Below are positions 1 through 6,584 of a stretch of 7,521 nucleotides of DNA, piece after piece (position 1 is the first letter of the stretch; every line of letters begins with the position of its first letter). The position numbers and the translations under genes are program-made. The DNA lies in assembly GCA_002509325.1 (NCBI GenBank), contig DADO01000119.1, positions 33,301 through 40,821 of the forward strand, read 5' to 3'. The notes beneath the pieces are model-generated. The model searched no databases, was not told where the DNA came from, and was given only the letters and a program-made list of their open reading frames with translations. The DNA is from Methanosarcina sp. UBA402. GTDB lineage: Archaea; Halobacteriota; Methanosarcinia; Methanosarcinales; Methanosarcinaceae.

Positions 1-42
1 GTATGGAAAACAAGGTATGGAAAACAAAGTATAGAAAACAAG
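1..42. repeat. Tandem repeat, 3 x 14 bp
   Basis: Three head-to-tail copies of a 14-bp unit, GTATGGAAAACAAG, lie at 1-14, 15-28 and 29-42. Copies 2 and 3 each differ from copy 1 by one base. The array touches the window edge, so more copies may lie to the left. It sits in gene-free DNA downstream of mutL. A 52-codon frame (3-161, +) runs through it but is not supported as a gene. Confidence 0.85.
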
Positions 43-43
43 T

Positions 44-178
44 GGCATCATTCCAGGAGTGGGGTTTTGTCTTTCGGAAATGGGGTTTTATCCTGGATTC
101 TGGAACGATTGGGGGTATCGTTCATTTTAGGGTTTTTAGGGGGTTGGTGTGTGAAAAATAGCTTTGTGGAATGATGCC
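44..178. repeat. Nested inverted repeats
   Basis: A perfect 12-bp inverted repeat has arms GGCATCATTCCA at 44-55 and its exact complement at 167-178. Inside it, nearly concentric (centres 111 and 113), lies a 7-bp perfect hairpin with arms GAACGAT 103-109 and ATCGTTC 117-123 and a 7-nt loop. A further 7-bp inverted pair, TCCAGGA 52-58 and TCCTGGA 91-97, overlaps the left arm. No coding frame explains this. It could be a small MITE-like element, a structured RNA or chance nesting; I see no flanking target duplication. Confidence 0.5.
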
Positions 179-185
179 TTTTTAG

Positions 186-206
186 ATGCCAGTACTTGCC
201 TGGCAT
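186..206. other. Short hairpin, 7-bp stem
   Basis: ATGCCAG at 186-192 pairs perfectly with CTGGCAT at 200-206 around a 7-nt loop. It lies just right of the nested inverted repeats and may belong to the same structure. No T-run follows on either strand, so it is not a classical intrinsic terminator. Confidence 0.4.
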
Positions 207-536
207 TCATCTACTACATCTTAAGTCATATATAAAGATATAGGAAACTAAAGAGCCTTTTTCATTATAAATTGACTACAGAAATATTGCCTATACATCT
301 CTATTAATCTCTATATATTCGATCTGAATACTTTATTTCCTAACCGGGCTGAAATAAGTTTCTCTTCGGAGTATATGTCTATTCTATCTGAAATAATCAG
401 AAGGGGATATCTATTCTATCTGAAATAATCAGAAGGGGAAAGGTAGCTCTGATCTCTAATTTTGAAAACATGGGAGACGCTAAACTTTTTTGATATTGGG
501 GAACTATACTGTTATTTTCCAGGCTGCAGTCTTTTC
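207..536. other. Gene-free AT-rich spacer downstream of mutL
   Basis: I see no supportable coding frame on either strand. The stretch is AT-rich and contains TATA-like runs, for example ATATATAAAGATA near 229-241, but no gene that they clearly serve. It also holds the 2x32-bp repeat listed separately. No convincing terminator for the leftward mutS-mutL transcript is visible: the minus strand lacks a clear U-rich run just after the mutL stop. Confidence 0.5.
378..439. repeat. Tandem repeat, 2 x 30 bp at period 32
   Basis: A 30-bp block is perfectly repeated at 378-407 and 410-439, separated by 2 bp. Each copy contains TCTGA-AATAA-TCAGA, a weak hairpin with a 5-bp stem and 5-nt loop (387-401 and 419-433). 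On the minus strand these would be two identical hairpins about 100-150 nt beyond the mutL stop. They might affect the 3' end of the message, but the stems are too weak to call a terminator. Confidence 0.85.
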
Positions 537-2633
537 TCACTGGACCCTTGCAAACATGCGGTCTAATTCCCCTTTTGTAAATGTGATCACAGTAGGCCTC
601 CCGTGAGGACAGGAGTAAGGATTTTCAGCCTTTTTAAGCTGCTCTATTAGCTCTTCCATTTGTCTGGGACTGCAGGCCGCTCCCCCTTTGATTGCGGCTC
701 TGCATGCAAGAGTCTTGCAGACCTCTTCTGAAATACCTGTGTCCTTTTTAACTTTTCCTGAAGCTAAAAGGTCAGAAACTATATCATGGATAATATCAGG
801 ATCTTCAAGCCACCCAAAGACCTCAGGCACGAAAGTGACAACATACGTATTGTCCCCAAACTCCGAAATCCCGAAGCCACAGTCTTCCAGATAAGGAATG
901 TATTCTTCCATAAGCACTTTCTCTTTAGGGATAAGATCTATGGTTACAGGAGTGATAAGTTCCTGCACCCTGGACTTCTTAGTTCTCAAAACCTGCTCAT
1001 AAAGAATCCTTTCGTGCGCAGCATGCTGGTCGATAAGCACAAGGTCTTCTCCCTTTTCGGCAAGGATATACAACTTAGAGACCTGTCCTATAACCCGCAG
1101 GTCTTCAAGAGGATCTGTATTTGTTCTTTGTTCAGGTTTTTGCCTCTCTTTATCACGTGTTCTCTCCTTCTCCCTCTCTCTCAAACCTGCTTTTTCATTT
1201 TCTTGAAGACCAGTTTTTCCCTTTTCCCTCTCTCCCTTCTTCTCTCTTTCCTGCTCGTTTTTATTATCCCGTTTTTTATCGCTTGAGATCTCCTGCACGC
1301 CTCTCTCGGCGGTAAAGTCCAGAAGGCGCTCGGATTTTTTTAGCCTCCTTTCGGTATCTTTTATCGGATAGGTATAGACTTCGGCTTTTTCTCTCACAAC
1401 CCTGTCACTTTCAGGAATACCGGTTTTCTCAAAAACCTCGGTTTCCTTTCCAGTCTTCTTCTTTCCAGTCAGCTTTCTTCCAAAAGTTTCCGCAGTTTCA
1501 GATCCCTGCAGTCTACCTGAAGAGTCTGAAACCTCGAAGGTTCTCTGAAAAGTATTGTCCCTTTTTTCCCGGATCTCAGGGATGATATCATTTTCCGAGA
1601 GTACTTTCTCAATCGCGTATGTGACCGCATCCCCAAGCTCCTTTTCCCGGCTGAAGCGCACCTCGGCTTTGCGGGGATGTACATTAACGTCAATTTCCCC
1701 AAAATCAACAACAAGAGAGAGTACTGCCACAGGATAGCGTCCTTTTGGAATTTTAGTATAATATCCTTCGCGAATAGCTTTATTGATAGCTCTTGAGACT
1801 ACTGGACGGGTGTTTACGAAAAGGAAAATCTGGTCGCTTTCTCTTCTTGAGGTTTCAGGCTTTGAGATGTATCCCCGGATTTCAAAGTCGCCAGTCCTAT
1901 GTTCCAGGGGAAGCATTGAACGAGCCGTATCCGGCCCCAGAAGATTTACAATACTTTTGAAAGACTCGCTTGATCCCGCATTTCTGAGGATTGTTTTTCC
2001 TTCACTTAACAGGGTAAAGGAAATTTCCGGATTTGCCAGAGCAAGCTGCATTACCGTGTCGGTAATATGGGCAAGCTCGGTACGGTCGCTTTTGAGATAT
2101 TTCTTCCTTGCCGGGGTATTGTAAAATAGATCTTTTACATACACAGATGTGCCCGCAGCCACGCCAGCGCCTGAAGTTTCAAGAACATTTCCTCCATGGA
2201 TCACTATCCTGGTACCTGTAATTTCTTCAGGGCGACGGGTAAGGATCTCCACCTTTGCAACCGCCGTGATAGACGAAAGCGCTTCTCCCCTGAACCCCAT
2301 GGTAGCAATAGTATTGAGGTCTTCAATATGCCTGAGCTTGCTCGTTGCATGTTTTTTATATGCAAGCAGAGCATCCTCTCTGCTCATTCCGCAGCCGTTA
2401 TCCCGGACAAGAATGGAGCGTTTTCCACCTTTTTCAACTTCAATGCGGATATCTGTAGTTCCGGCATCGATTGAATTGTCTATTAGCTCCTTTACCACGG
2501 ACGCAGGACGCTCTATTACCTCTCCTGCTGCTATTTTGTTTATTGTATCCTTATCAAGAATCTGGATTTTATTTCCATGAGTTTTTTCTTTTCCTTCTGT
2601 ATTTTCTTTCCCTTCACTATGTTCTTCCATCAT
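537..2633 (-). CDS. mutL: DNA mismatch repair endonuclease MutL
   Basis: MutL, 698 residues, partner of MutS; it couples mismatch recognition to strand nicking. The N-terminal GHKL ATPase shows E49 and N53 in the PASVVKELIDNSIDAG stretch, DNGCGM (78-83), KHATSK (94-99), GFRGEAL (113-119) and the ATP-contacting lysine K322 in VHPRK. A charged low-complexity linker (about 365-505, densest 452-503) leads to the C-terminal nuclease domain. All endonuclease-type motifs are present: D535-QHA-x2-E541-x4-E546, ACR (643-645), CPHGRP (675-680) and FAR (694-696). It should therefore nick DNA itself, unlike MutH-dependent E. coli MutL. QELITP (557-562) sits where B. subtilis MutL has its clamp-binding QEMIVP. 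Two oddities are a 20-residue N-terminal extension with an EGKENT/EGKEKT duplication, and a length above the bacterial 615-627. The start is ATG 2633, with GGAG 7 nt upstream; a second ATG follows directly. It is the second gene after mutS. Confidence 0.97.
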   Translation of the reverse strand: MMEEHSEGKENTEGKEKTHGNKIQILDKDTINKIAAGEVIERPASVVKELIDNSIDAGTTDIRIEVEKGGKRSILVRDNGCGMSREDALLAYKKHATSKLRHIEDLNTIATMGFRGEALSSITAVAKVEILTRRPEEITGTRIVIHGGNVLETSGAGVAAGTSVYVKDLFYNTPARKKYLKSDRTELAHITDTVMQLALANPEISFTLLSEGKTILRNAGSSESFKSIVNLLGPDTARSMLPLEHRTGDFEIRGYISKPETSRRESDQIFLFVNTRPVVSRAINKAIREGYYTKIPKGRYPVAVLSLVVDFGEIDVNVHPRKAEVRFSREKELGDAVTYAIEKVLSENDIIPEIREKRDNTFQRTFEVSDSSGRLQGSETAETFGRKLTGKKKTGKETEVFEKTGIPESDRVVREKAEVYTYPIKDTERRLKKSERLLDFTAERGVQEISSDKKRDNKNEQEREKKGEREKGKTGLQENEKAGLREREKERTRDKERQKPEQRTNTDPLEDLRVIGQVSKLYILAEKGEDLVLIDQHAAHERILYEQVLRTKKSRVQELITPVTIDLIPKEKVLMEEYIPYLEDCGFGISEFGDNTYVVTFVPEVFGWLEDPDIIHDIVSDLLASGKVKKDTGISEEVCKTLACRAAIKGGAACSPRQMEELIEQLKKAENPYSCPHGRPTVITFTKGELDRMFARVQ

Positions 2634-2640
2634 TCCTTTA

Positions 2641-2644
2641 CTCC
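2641..2644 (-). promoter_or_regulatory. Ribosome binding site of mutL
   Basis: Read leftward, GGAG occupies 2644-2641 and lies 7 nt before the first ATG (2633-2631). Spacing favours the first of the two adjacent ATG codons. With its own site and a 53-bp gap after mutS, mutL is probably translated independently from a shared transcript; I see no separate promoter in the gap. Confidence 0.7.
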
Positions 2645-2686
2645 GTCAAGACGAGGAAAATTTCATTGGACATCTTTTAGCGGCCC

Positions 2687-5389
2687 TCAATCGAGCAACC
2701 TTTTTAGCTCATGTAGCTTATTAAGGGCTTCTATTGGTGTCATTTCTTCCACATTCAGTTTTCTAAGAGAGATCTCTACAGGACTGGTTCTGTTTGCCTC
2801 TCTCGAATTCCCGCCGCCGTTTCCAGGGTCAAAAAGCATCATCTGGGTATAACGTGCCGTAGCTTTGCTTTTTCTCTTTTTCCCGTTCTTGCCATCTTCA
2901 ACCTCTTCAAGCACGCTTTCTCTTTCGAGTTCCTTAAGAATCTCATTTGCCCTTTCGATTACCTTTTCCGGGACGCCTGCAAGTCTTGCAACCTGGATTC
3001 CGTAACTCCTGTCTGTTGCGCCTGGCACGATTTTTCGCAGGAAGACTAGCTCATGACCTTCTTCCTTTACTGCTACATGATAGTTTTTGACTCTTTTTAA
3101 TCTCTCTTCAAGGACTGTAAGCTGGTGATAATGAGTTGCAAATAGTGCCCTTATTCCTACTCTTCCCCTATCATGCAGGAATTCCACAACAGCTTTTGCA
3201 ATGCTGTACCCATCATAGGTACTTGTTCCCCTGCCTATCTCATCGAGAAGTACAAGGCTTCTGGGGCTTGCATTGTTCAAAATGTTTGCAAGCTCAACCA
3301 TTTCTACCATAAAAGTACTCTGTCCGCTTGCAAGGTCGTCAAAAGCCCCTATTCTTGTAAAGACCTGGTCAATAATCCCTATTGAGGCATAGGATGCAGG
3401 AACAAAAGAGCCTGCCTGAGCCATAATCGCTATAAGGGCAGTCTGACGCATATAAGTGGACTTTCCTGCCATGTTCGGGCCTGTTACAAGCAAAAACTGG
3501 TTTTCCTTGCAGTCCATTTCGGTATCATTGGGCACAAAGCCATCAGGTACGGTGTTTTCAACTACAGGATGCCTTCCGTCCCTTATAAGGATCTTGCAGT
3601 CGTCTGTAAGCTGGGGTCTGGTATAATTATTATTTTCCGCAACTTCAGCCAGGGCTGCAAGGACATCAAGCGAGCCTGTTCTTTCAGCGGTTTCCTGGAG
3701 TTCTCTTGAATGACTCGAAAGCGTCTGCACGATTTCCGTAAAGATTTCGTATTCGAGAGCCATAGCCTTGTCATTAGCTGTCAGGATAAGGCTCTCTTTT
3801 TCCTTGAGTTCAGGGGTATAAAAACGCTCGGCATTTGCCATGGTCTGTTTTCTAATATAATCATCAGGTACCTGGTCACTGTTGGTGTTGGTTACCTCTA
3901 TATAATATCCAAAAACCTTATTATATCCCACTTTCAGGGACTTTATACCGCTTCTCTCTCTTTCTTTCTGCTGAAAAGCTGCAATCCATTTCTTGCTGCT
4001 GCTGGCGATGTTCCGCAGTTCATCAAGCTCTGCATTGTATCCCGGTTTTATCATGCCTCCTTCCCTAACCGAAATAGGCGGCTCGTCAACTATTGCTCTG
4101 TCTATGGTTTCAGCCAGATTTTCGAGATCAGAAAACGATGCAAGCCCTATTGCAATCTTTTTTAAAAGTTCGGATTCAGCCTCTTCAACTAGGGAATCCC
4201 GTATAGGGGGCAGGACTTCCAGGGATTTTTTCAGGGCTACAAGGTCTCTTGAATTTGAATTTCCATACACTATCCTGCCTACAAGGCGTTCTATGTCCCT
4301 GACATCTGAAAGCCAGTTCCTGAGATCATAACGGAGTAGTGGCTCTGCTGCCAGCTCTTCTACAGCATCTAGCCGAAGGTTGATTTTTTCTACGGAAAGC
4401 AGAGGTTTTAAAAGCCATTTTTTAAGGTTACGGCTTCCCATTGGTGTTTTTGTATAGTTCAGGATACGGTAAAGGGAATTTTCATCCCCTTCATCCCGCA
4501 CGTTTCTTATAATTTCGAGATTCCGCAGGGTTATGGAATCAAGGATCATGAATTCGGAATCCGAGTAGGTTCTCAGGGTATTGATATGGGTAAGCTCCCG
4601 CATCTGCGTAGTCTGTGCATATTCCAGGGCAGCCCAGGCTGAATACACGGCAAAATCCAGATTCTCACAGCCCATGCCTTCAAGAGTTGCAACCCTGAAA
4701 TGAGCTTTCAACCTTTCTTTGGCTTCCTCGGTTCCTGAAACCTCTGGGGCAAACTCCTGCACAATAGTCTGGGCTCTTAGCTGATCTGCAAGGGCAGAAT
4801 TTCCATATAGAGACGGAGGCAGGATGCATTCTGAAGGCCGCATGCGGGCAAGCTCGCTGAGAAGCTTTTCAAAATTTTCCGAGTCCCTAAACTGCGTTGT
4901 AAGAAATTCCCCTGTAGAGATATCCAGAAAGGAGACTCCGATTTTTATGTCCTTTTCCGTGTTCTTTCCGGATTTTCCAAGCTCCCGCCCTGCAACTGCC
5001 ATGAGGTAGTTATTTGAGGCATCCGAAAACATGGAAGAATCAATTGCCGTACCAGGTGTGACAACCCTGACAACTCCTCGTTTTACAACTCCCTTTGCCT
5101 GTTTTGGGTCTTCGAGCTGTTCGCAAATTGCCACTTTATACCCTTTATTTATGAGCCTCGGCAGATACGTGTCAATTGCATGGTAGGGTATTCCTGCAAG
5201 CGGCATCCTCTTTCCTGATTTGTCCTTTCCTCGGGCTGTAAGCGTAATTTCGAGTTCTTTTGCCATGGTTTTGGCATCTTCTCCGAAAGATTCGTAGAAG
5301 TCTCCCATGCGGAAGAAAATAAGGGCGTCAGGATATGCCTGCTTGACTTCGTAGTACTGGCGCATTGCAGGGGTCAAAATTTTAGTCAT
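2687..5389 (-). CDS. mutS: DNA mismatch repair protein MutS
   Basis: MutS (MutS1 type), 900 residues, binds mismatches and small loops as a dimer and recruits MutL. Mismatch-reading domain I is N-terminal, with the intercalating Phe-x-Glu as F31-Y32-E33 in RMGDFYESF. Connector, core/lever and clamp domains follow (about 130-590). The ABC-type ATPase has Walker A GPNMAGKST (637-645), signature SGQSTF (688-693), Walker B LVLLDE (712-717) and switch histidine H753 in FATHYHQL. The C-terminal tail carries QMMLF (849-853) and ends in a MutS helix-loop-helix (MTPIEALNKLHELKRLL), as in Firmicutes MutS. QMMLF fits the bacterial beta-clamp-binding pattern, not a PIP box. The length suits full-length MutS1, and no key residue is missing. 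The start is ATG 5389; GTGA at 5399-5396 is a weak ribosome site. It is the first gene of the mutS-mutL operon, divergent from the zinc-ribbon gene. Confidence 0.98.
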   Translation of the reverse strand: MTKILTPAMRQYYEVKQAYPDALIFFRMGDFYESFGEDAKTMAKELEITLTARGKDKSGKRMPLAGIPYHAIDTYLPRLINKGYKVAICEQLEDPKQAKGVVKRGVVRVVTPGTAIDSSMFSDASNNYLMAVAGRELGKSGKNTEKDIKIGVSFLDISTGEFLTTQFRDSENFEKLLSELARMRPSECILPPSLYGNSALADQLRAQTIVQEFAPEVSGTEEAKERLKAHFRVATLEGMGCENLDFAVYSAWAALEYAQTTQMRELTHINTLRTYSDSEFMILDSITLRNLEIIRNVRDEGDENSLYRILNYTKTPMGSRNLKKWLLKPLLSVEKINLRLDAVEELAAEPLLRYDLRNWLSDVRDIERLVGRIVYGNSNSRDLVALKKSLEVLPPIRDSLVEEAESELLKKIAIGLASFSDLENLAETIDRAIVDEPPISVREGGMIKPGYNAELDELRNIASSSKKWIAAFQQKERERSGIKSLKVGYNKVFGYYIEVTNTNSDQVPDDYIRKQTMANAERFYTPELKEKESLILTANDKAMALEYEIFTEIVQTLSSHSRELQETAERTGSLDVLAALAEVAENNNYTRPQLTDDCKILIRDGRHPVVENTVPDGFVPNDTEMDCKENQFLLVTGPNMAGKSTYMRQTALIAIMAQAGSFVPASYASIGIIDQVFTRIGAFDDLASGQSTFMVEMVELANILNNASPRSLVLLDEIGRGTSTYDGYSIAKAVVEFLHDRGRVGIRALFATHYHQLTVLEERLKRVKNYHVAVKEEGHELVFLRKIVPGATDRSYGIQVARLAGVPEKVIERANEILKELERESVLEEVEDGKNGKKRKSKATARYTQMMLFDPGNGGGNSREANRTSPVEISLRKLNVEEMTPIEALNKLHELKRLLD

Positions 5390-5418
5390 TTTTTCTCACT
5401 GTAAGCCTTGAATCATCC

Positions 5419-5428
5419 TATATAAAAT
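5419..5428 (-). promoter_or_regulatory. Putative TATA box for mutS-mutL
   Basis: Read leftward, ATTTTATATA (5428-5419) is a good archaeal TATA-like box. Archaeal transcription usually starts about 25-30 nt beyond it, here near 5397, leaving a leader of only about 8-10 nt before the mutS ATG at 5389. No clear purine-rich BRE precedes it. Another AT-rich box, around 5585-5597, would give a leader of about 190 nt and is less likely. Confidence 0.45.
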
Positions 5429-5445
5429 TGGGAATTTATGTGGAA

Positions 5446-5483
5446 TTCTGAATTCTCAGGATTTTTCTGAATTCTCAGGATTT
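5446..5483. repeat. Tandem repeat, 2 x 19 bp
   Basis: The 19-bp unit TTCTGAATTCTCAGGATTT occurs twice with no mismatch and no gap, at 5446-5464 and 5465-5483. Each copy contains the palindrome GAATTC. It lies just upstream of the putative mutS TATA box, so it could lie within a control region or simply be a slippage duplication. Confidence 0.9.
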
Positions 5484-5519
5484 CTCAGATAATGGTCAAT
5501 GTCTTTCAGTATTCCTTAG

Positions 5520-5584
5520 ATACCGGTTATCATCCTTGAATACTGGTTAGTAGATACTATAAATACTGGCTAGTAGATACTATA
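5520..5584. repeat. Tandem repeat, 2 x 23 bp plus a degenerate copy
   Basis: Two adjacent 23-bp units lie at 5539-5561 and 5562-5584 and differ at one base (GGTTAG against GGCTAG). A weaker third match, ATACCGGTTA at 5520-5529, precedes them in the same orientation. The array is just upstream of the TATA box of the zinc-ribbon gene. Confidence 0.85.
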
Positions 5585-5605
5585 TCTTTATTAAAATCAT
5601 CCTTC

Positions 5606-5619
5606 TTATATATATTTAA
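5606..5619 (+). promoter_or_regulatory. Putative TATA box for the zinc-ribbon gene
   Basis: TTATATATATTTAA is a strong archaeal TATA-like sequence. Transcription would be expected to start near 5638-5642, just before the AAGGAGG ribosome binding site at 5645-5651. This gives a very short leader consistent with the 66-codon gene that follows. The BRE position is pyrimidine-rich rather than purine-rich. Confidence 0.5.
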
Positions 5620-5644
5620 CAATTCGATATTGCAAGCCATCTCG

Positions 5645-5661
5645 AAGGAGGAATTGCTCTG
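5645..5661 (+). promoter_or_regulatory. Strong Shine-Dalgarno site selecting a CTG start
   Basis: AAGGAGG (5645-5651) is followed after 7 nt by CTG (5659-5661) in the zinc-ribbon frame. No in-frame ATG, GTG or TTG lies between the upstream stop TAA (5617-5619) and the first cysteine codon. TTG at 5654 is in another frame and only 2 nt from the site; ATT at 5653 is in frame but 1 nt away. Spacing therefore points to CTG. Confidence 0.6.
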
Positions 5662-5859
5662 GATCAGGAAAAACTCATTGAGGTTTGCCCTGTCTGCGGG
5701 AACGCGGATTTATATTATGAAGTTGGCGGATATGCAGGTGCAGTTTATCATTGCAAGGAATGCGGATACGTAGGAGCTTTTGTTATTGAAGCTAATGAGG
5801 AAATGATCGAAAAAATCCGGGAGAAATATAAGCGTGAAAAAATAAGTAAAGATGAATAG
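5659..5859 (+). CDS. Small CPxCG zinc-ribbon protein, CTG start
   Basis: A 66-residue protein with two zinc knuckles, C10-P-V-C13-G and C32-K-E-C35-G-Y, spaced as in a single zinc ribbon. The core is followed by a charged helix (about 45-66) rich in Glu and Lys. No other domain, signal peptide or membrane segment is visible. Small archaeal CPxCG proteins of this kind are known as a class; some bind nucleic acids or proteins, but the function of this one is unknown. Coding is supported by the cysteine pattern, an ideal AAGGAGG site and a TATA box at the right distance. The start appears to be CTG, which is unusual. The stop is amber TAG, followed one codon later by in-frame TGA. It is divergent from mutS, and nothing in it suggests a repair role. 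Confidence 0.8.
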   Translation: MDQEKLIEVCPVCGNADLYYEVGGYAGAVYHCKECGYVGAFVIEANEEMIEKIREKYKREKISKDE

Positions 5860-5863
5860 AATT

Positions 5864-5897
5864 GAGTGAAAGATATAAGTGAGTGAAAGATATAAGT
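5864..5897. repeat. Tandem repeat, 2 x 17 bp
   Basis: GAGTGAAAGATATAAGT is perfectly repeated at 5864-5880 and 5881-5897, and a third copy begins with GAG at 5898-5900. It starts 5 bp after the zinc-ribbon stop codon, within its 3' untranslated region. Confidence 0.9.
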
Positions 5898-6284
5898 GAG
5901 TTAATGGCGATCAAGATTGATAATATTACTAATATATTTTCCTAAATATAAACATTAGTTCATTAAATCTTTTAAGAAGTTAACTGCCCTCGCTGCGGTA
6001 TATTTAACAATATCAGTGTTTATTTGGTCAATAAGTTGTGAAGCGGGCATTGTGATTGGAGTTAACTGAAGCTTAGTAAATCCTTACACATTTTTCTATT
6101 TACCAGTTCCTAACTGCGTGTAAATAGGGGTTAACCTCACGAAAGTCTCAGCCCTCAGCAGGCTTTGCTATGCTGTACTTTTGAAGAACACCAATGGCTT
6201 AACATACAAAAATTTCTTTTCTTGAAATGCTCCCTATACTTGGCGTAGACGTCCCACAATTATATCAGTGGTCCTCCGCGATTA
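5898..6284. other. Gene-free spacer after the zinc-ribbon gene
   Basis: No reading frame here can be supported. The first part (5920-5960) is AT-rich, with TATTTTCC-type pyrimidine runs that could end the zinc-ribbon transcript. A short frame near 5979-6026 has a CPRCG motif but stops after about 16 codons. Short frames on the plus strand (6121-6220) are all interrupted. The hairpin at 6096-6127 is the only clear structure. Confidence 0.5.
6096..6127 (+). other. Strong two-part hairpin, possible RNA element
   Basis: The outer stem CTATTTAC (6096-6103) pairs with GTAAATAG (6120-6127). Directly inside, CAGTT (6104-6108) pairs with AACTG (6112-6116) around the loop CCT. The result is 13 base pairs interrupted by one 3-nt bulge (CGT). 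Plus-strand RNA could add U-G pairs below it. No gene lies immediately on either side. It may be part of an untranslated RNA or a remnant of a mobile element. Confidence 0.45.
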
Positions 6285-6584
6285 TTATACTGTTGAATCC
6301 AGGACAACCAGCCAGTCGAAGTCTGTGAAGCTTTGAGGAGTTAATGCGAAATAGGTTTGGTTCTTCATGCTGCCTGAGCGAGTTGGAAGCGAGGTGATTT
6401 CAGAGGCTGGAAGTCCCTTTCTTTTGTGAGTTGGAATGAACCGTGCCGGCCCAGGCACCGCAGTTAACCGCGCTTCAAGAGTGCCAACTTCGGGCTTGAA
6501 GGTTTCAGACGAATCATAGATAACGGAATCGTTTCGTGTTGAATCCAATTGTCTGGTGTGGGATGCATATTTTATAGTAACCAA
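6285..6584 (-). pseudogene. Dubious 99-codon frame in a GC-richer island
   Basis: A 99-codon open frame starting at TTG 6584. I recognise no domain, signal peptide or membrane segment; the residues are mostly polar, with many Thr, Ser and Pro. No Shine-Dalgarno site precedes the TTG, and the only TATA-like stretch (TATAAAATA, about 6575-6566, leftward) lies inside the frame. The DNA at about 6290-6560 is clearly less AT-rich than its flanks, as if it derives from a former gene or mobile element. The opposite strand is also fairly open but broken by several stops. It is either a chance frame over gene or transposon debris, or a real but unknown small protein. Confidence that it is a working gene is low. 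Confidence 0.2.

Noticed and set aside
3..161. A 52-codon plus-strand frame starting at ATG 3
   Set aside because: It runs through the 14-bp tandem repeats and inverted repeats, has no ribosome site visible, ends at TAG, and its peptide shows no motif.
786..1286. A 166-codon open frame on the plus strand, and similar plus-strand frames inside mutL and mutS
   Set aside because: They lie entirely antisense to well-supported mutL and mutS and show no domain, only composition echoes of the real genes.
2838..2845. PIP box in the MutS tail
   Set aside because: QMMLFDPG has the glutamine and leucine but Pro-Gly instead of the two aromatic residues required.
5979..6026. A CPRCG zinc-knuckle motif in a plus-strand frame
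   Set aside because: The open stretch is only about 16 codons with no second cysteine pair, so it cannot be called a gene; at most it is debris.
6291..6547. TGTTGAATCCA as an 11-bp direct repeat flanking the GC-richer island, like a target-site duplication
   Set aside because: Several 11-bp matches are expected by chance in 7.5 kb, and no terminal inverted repeats lie inside the pair.
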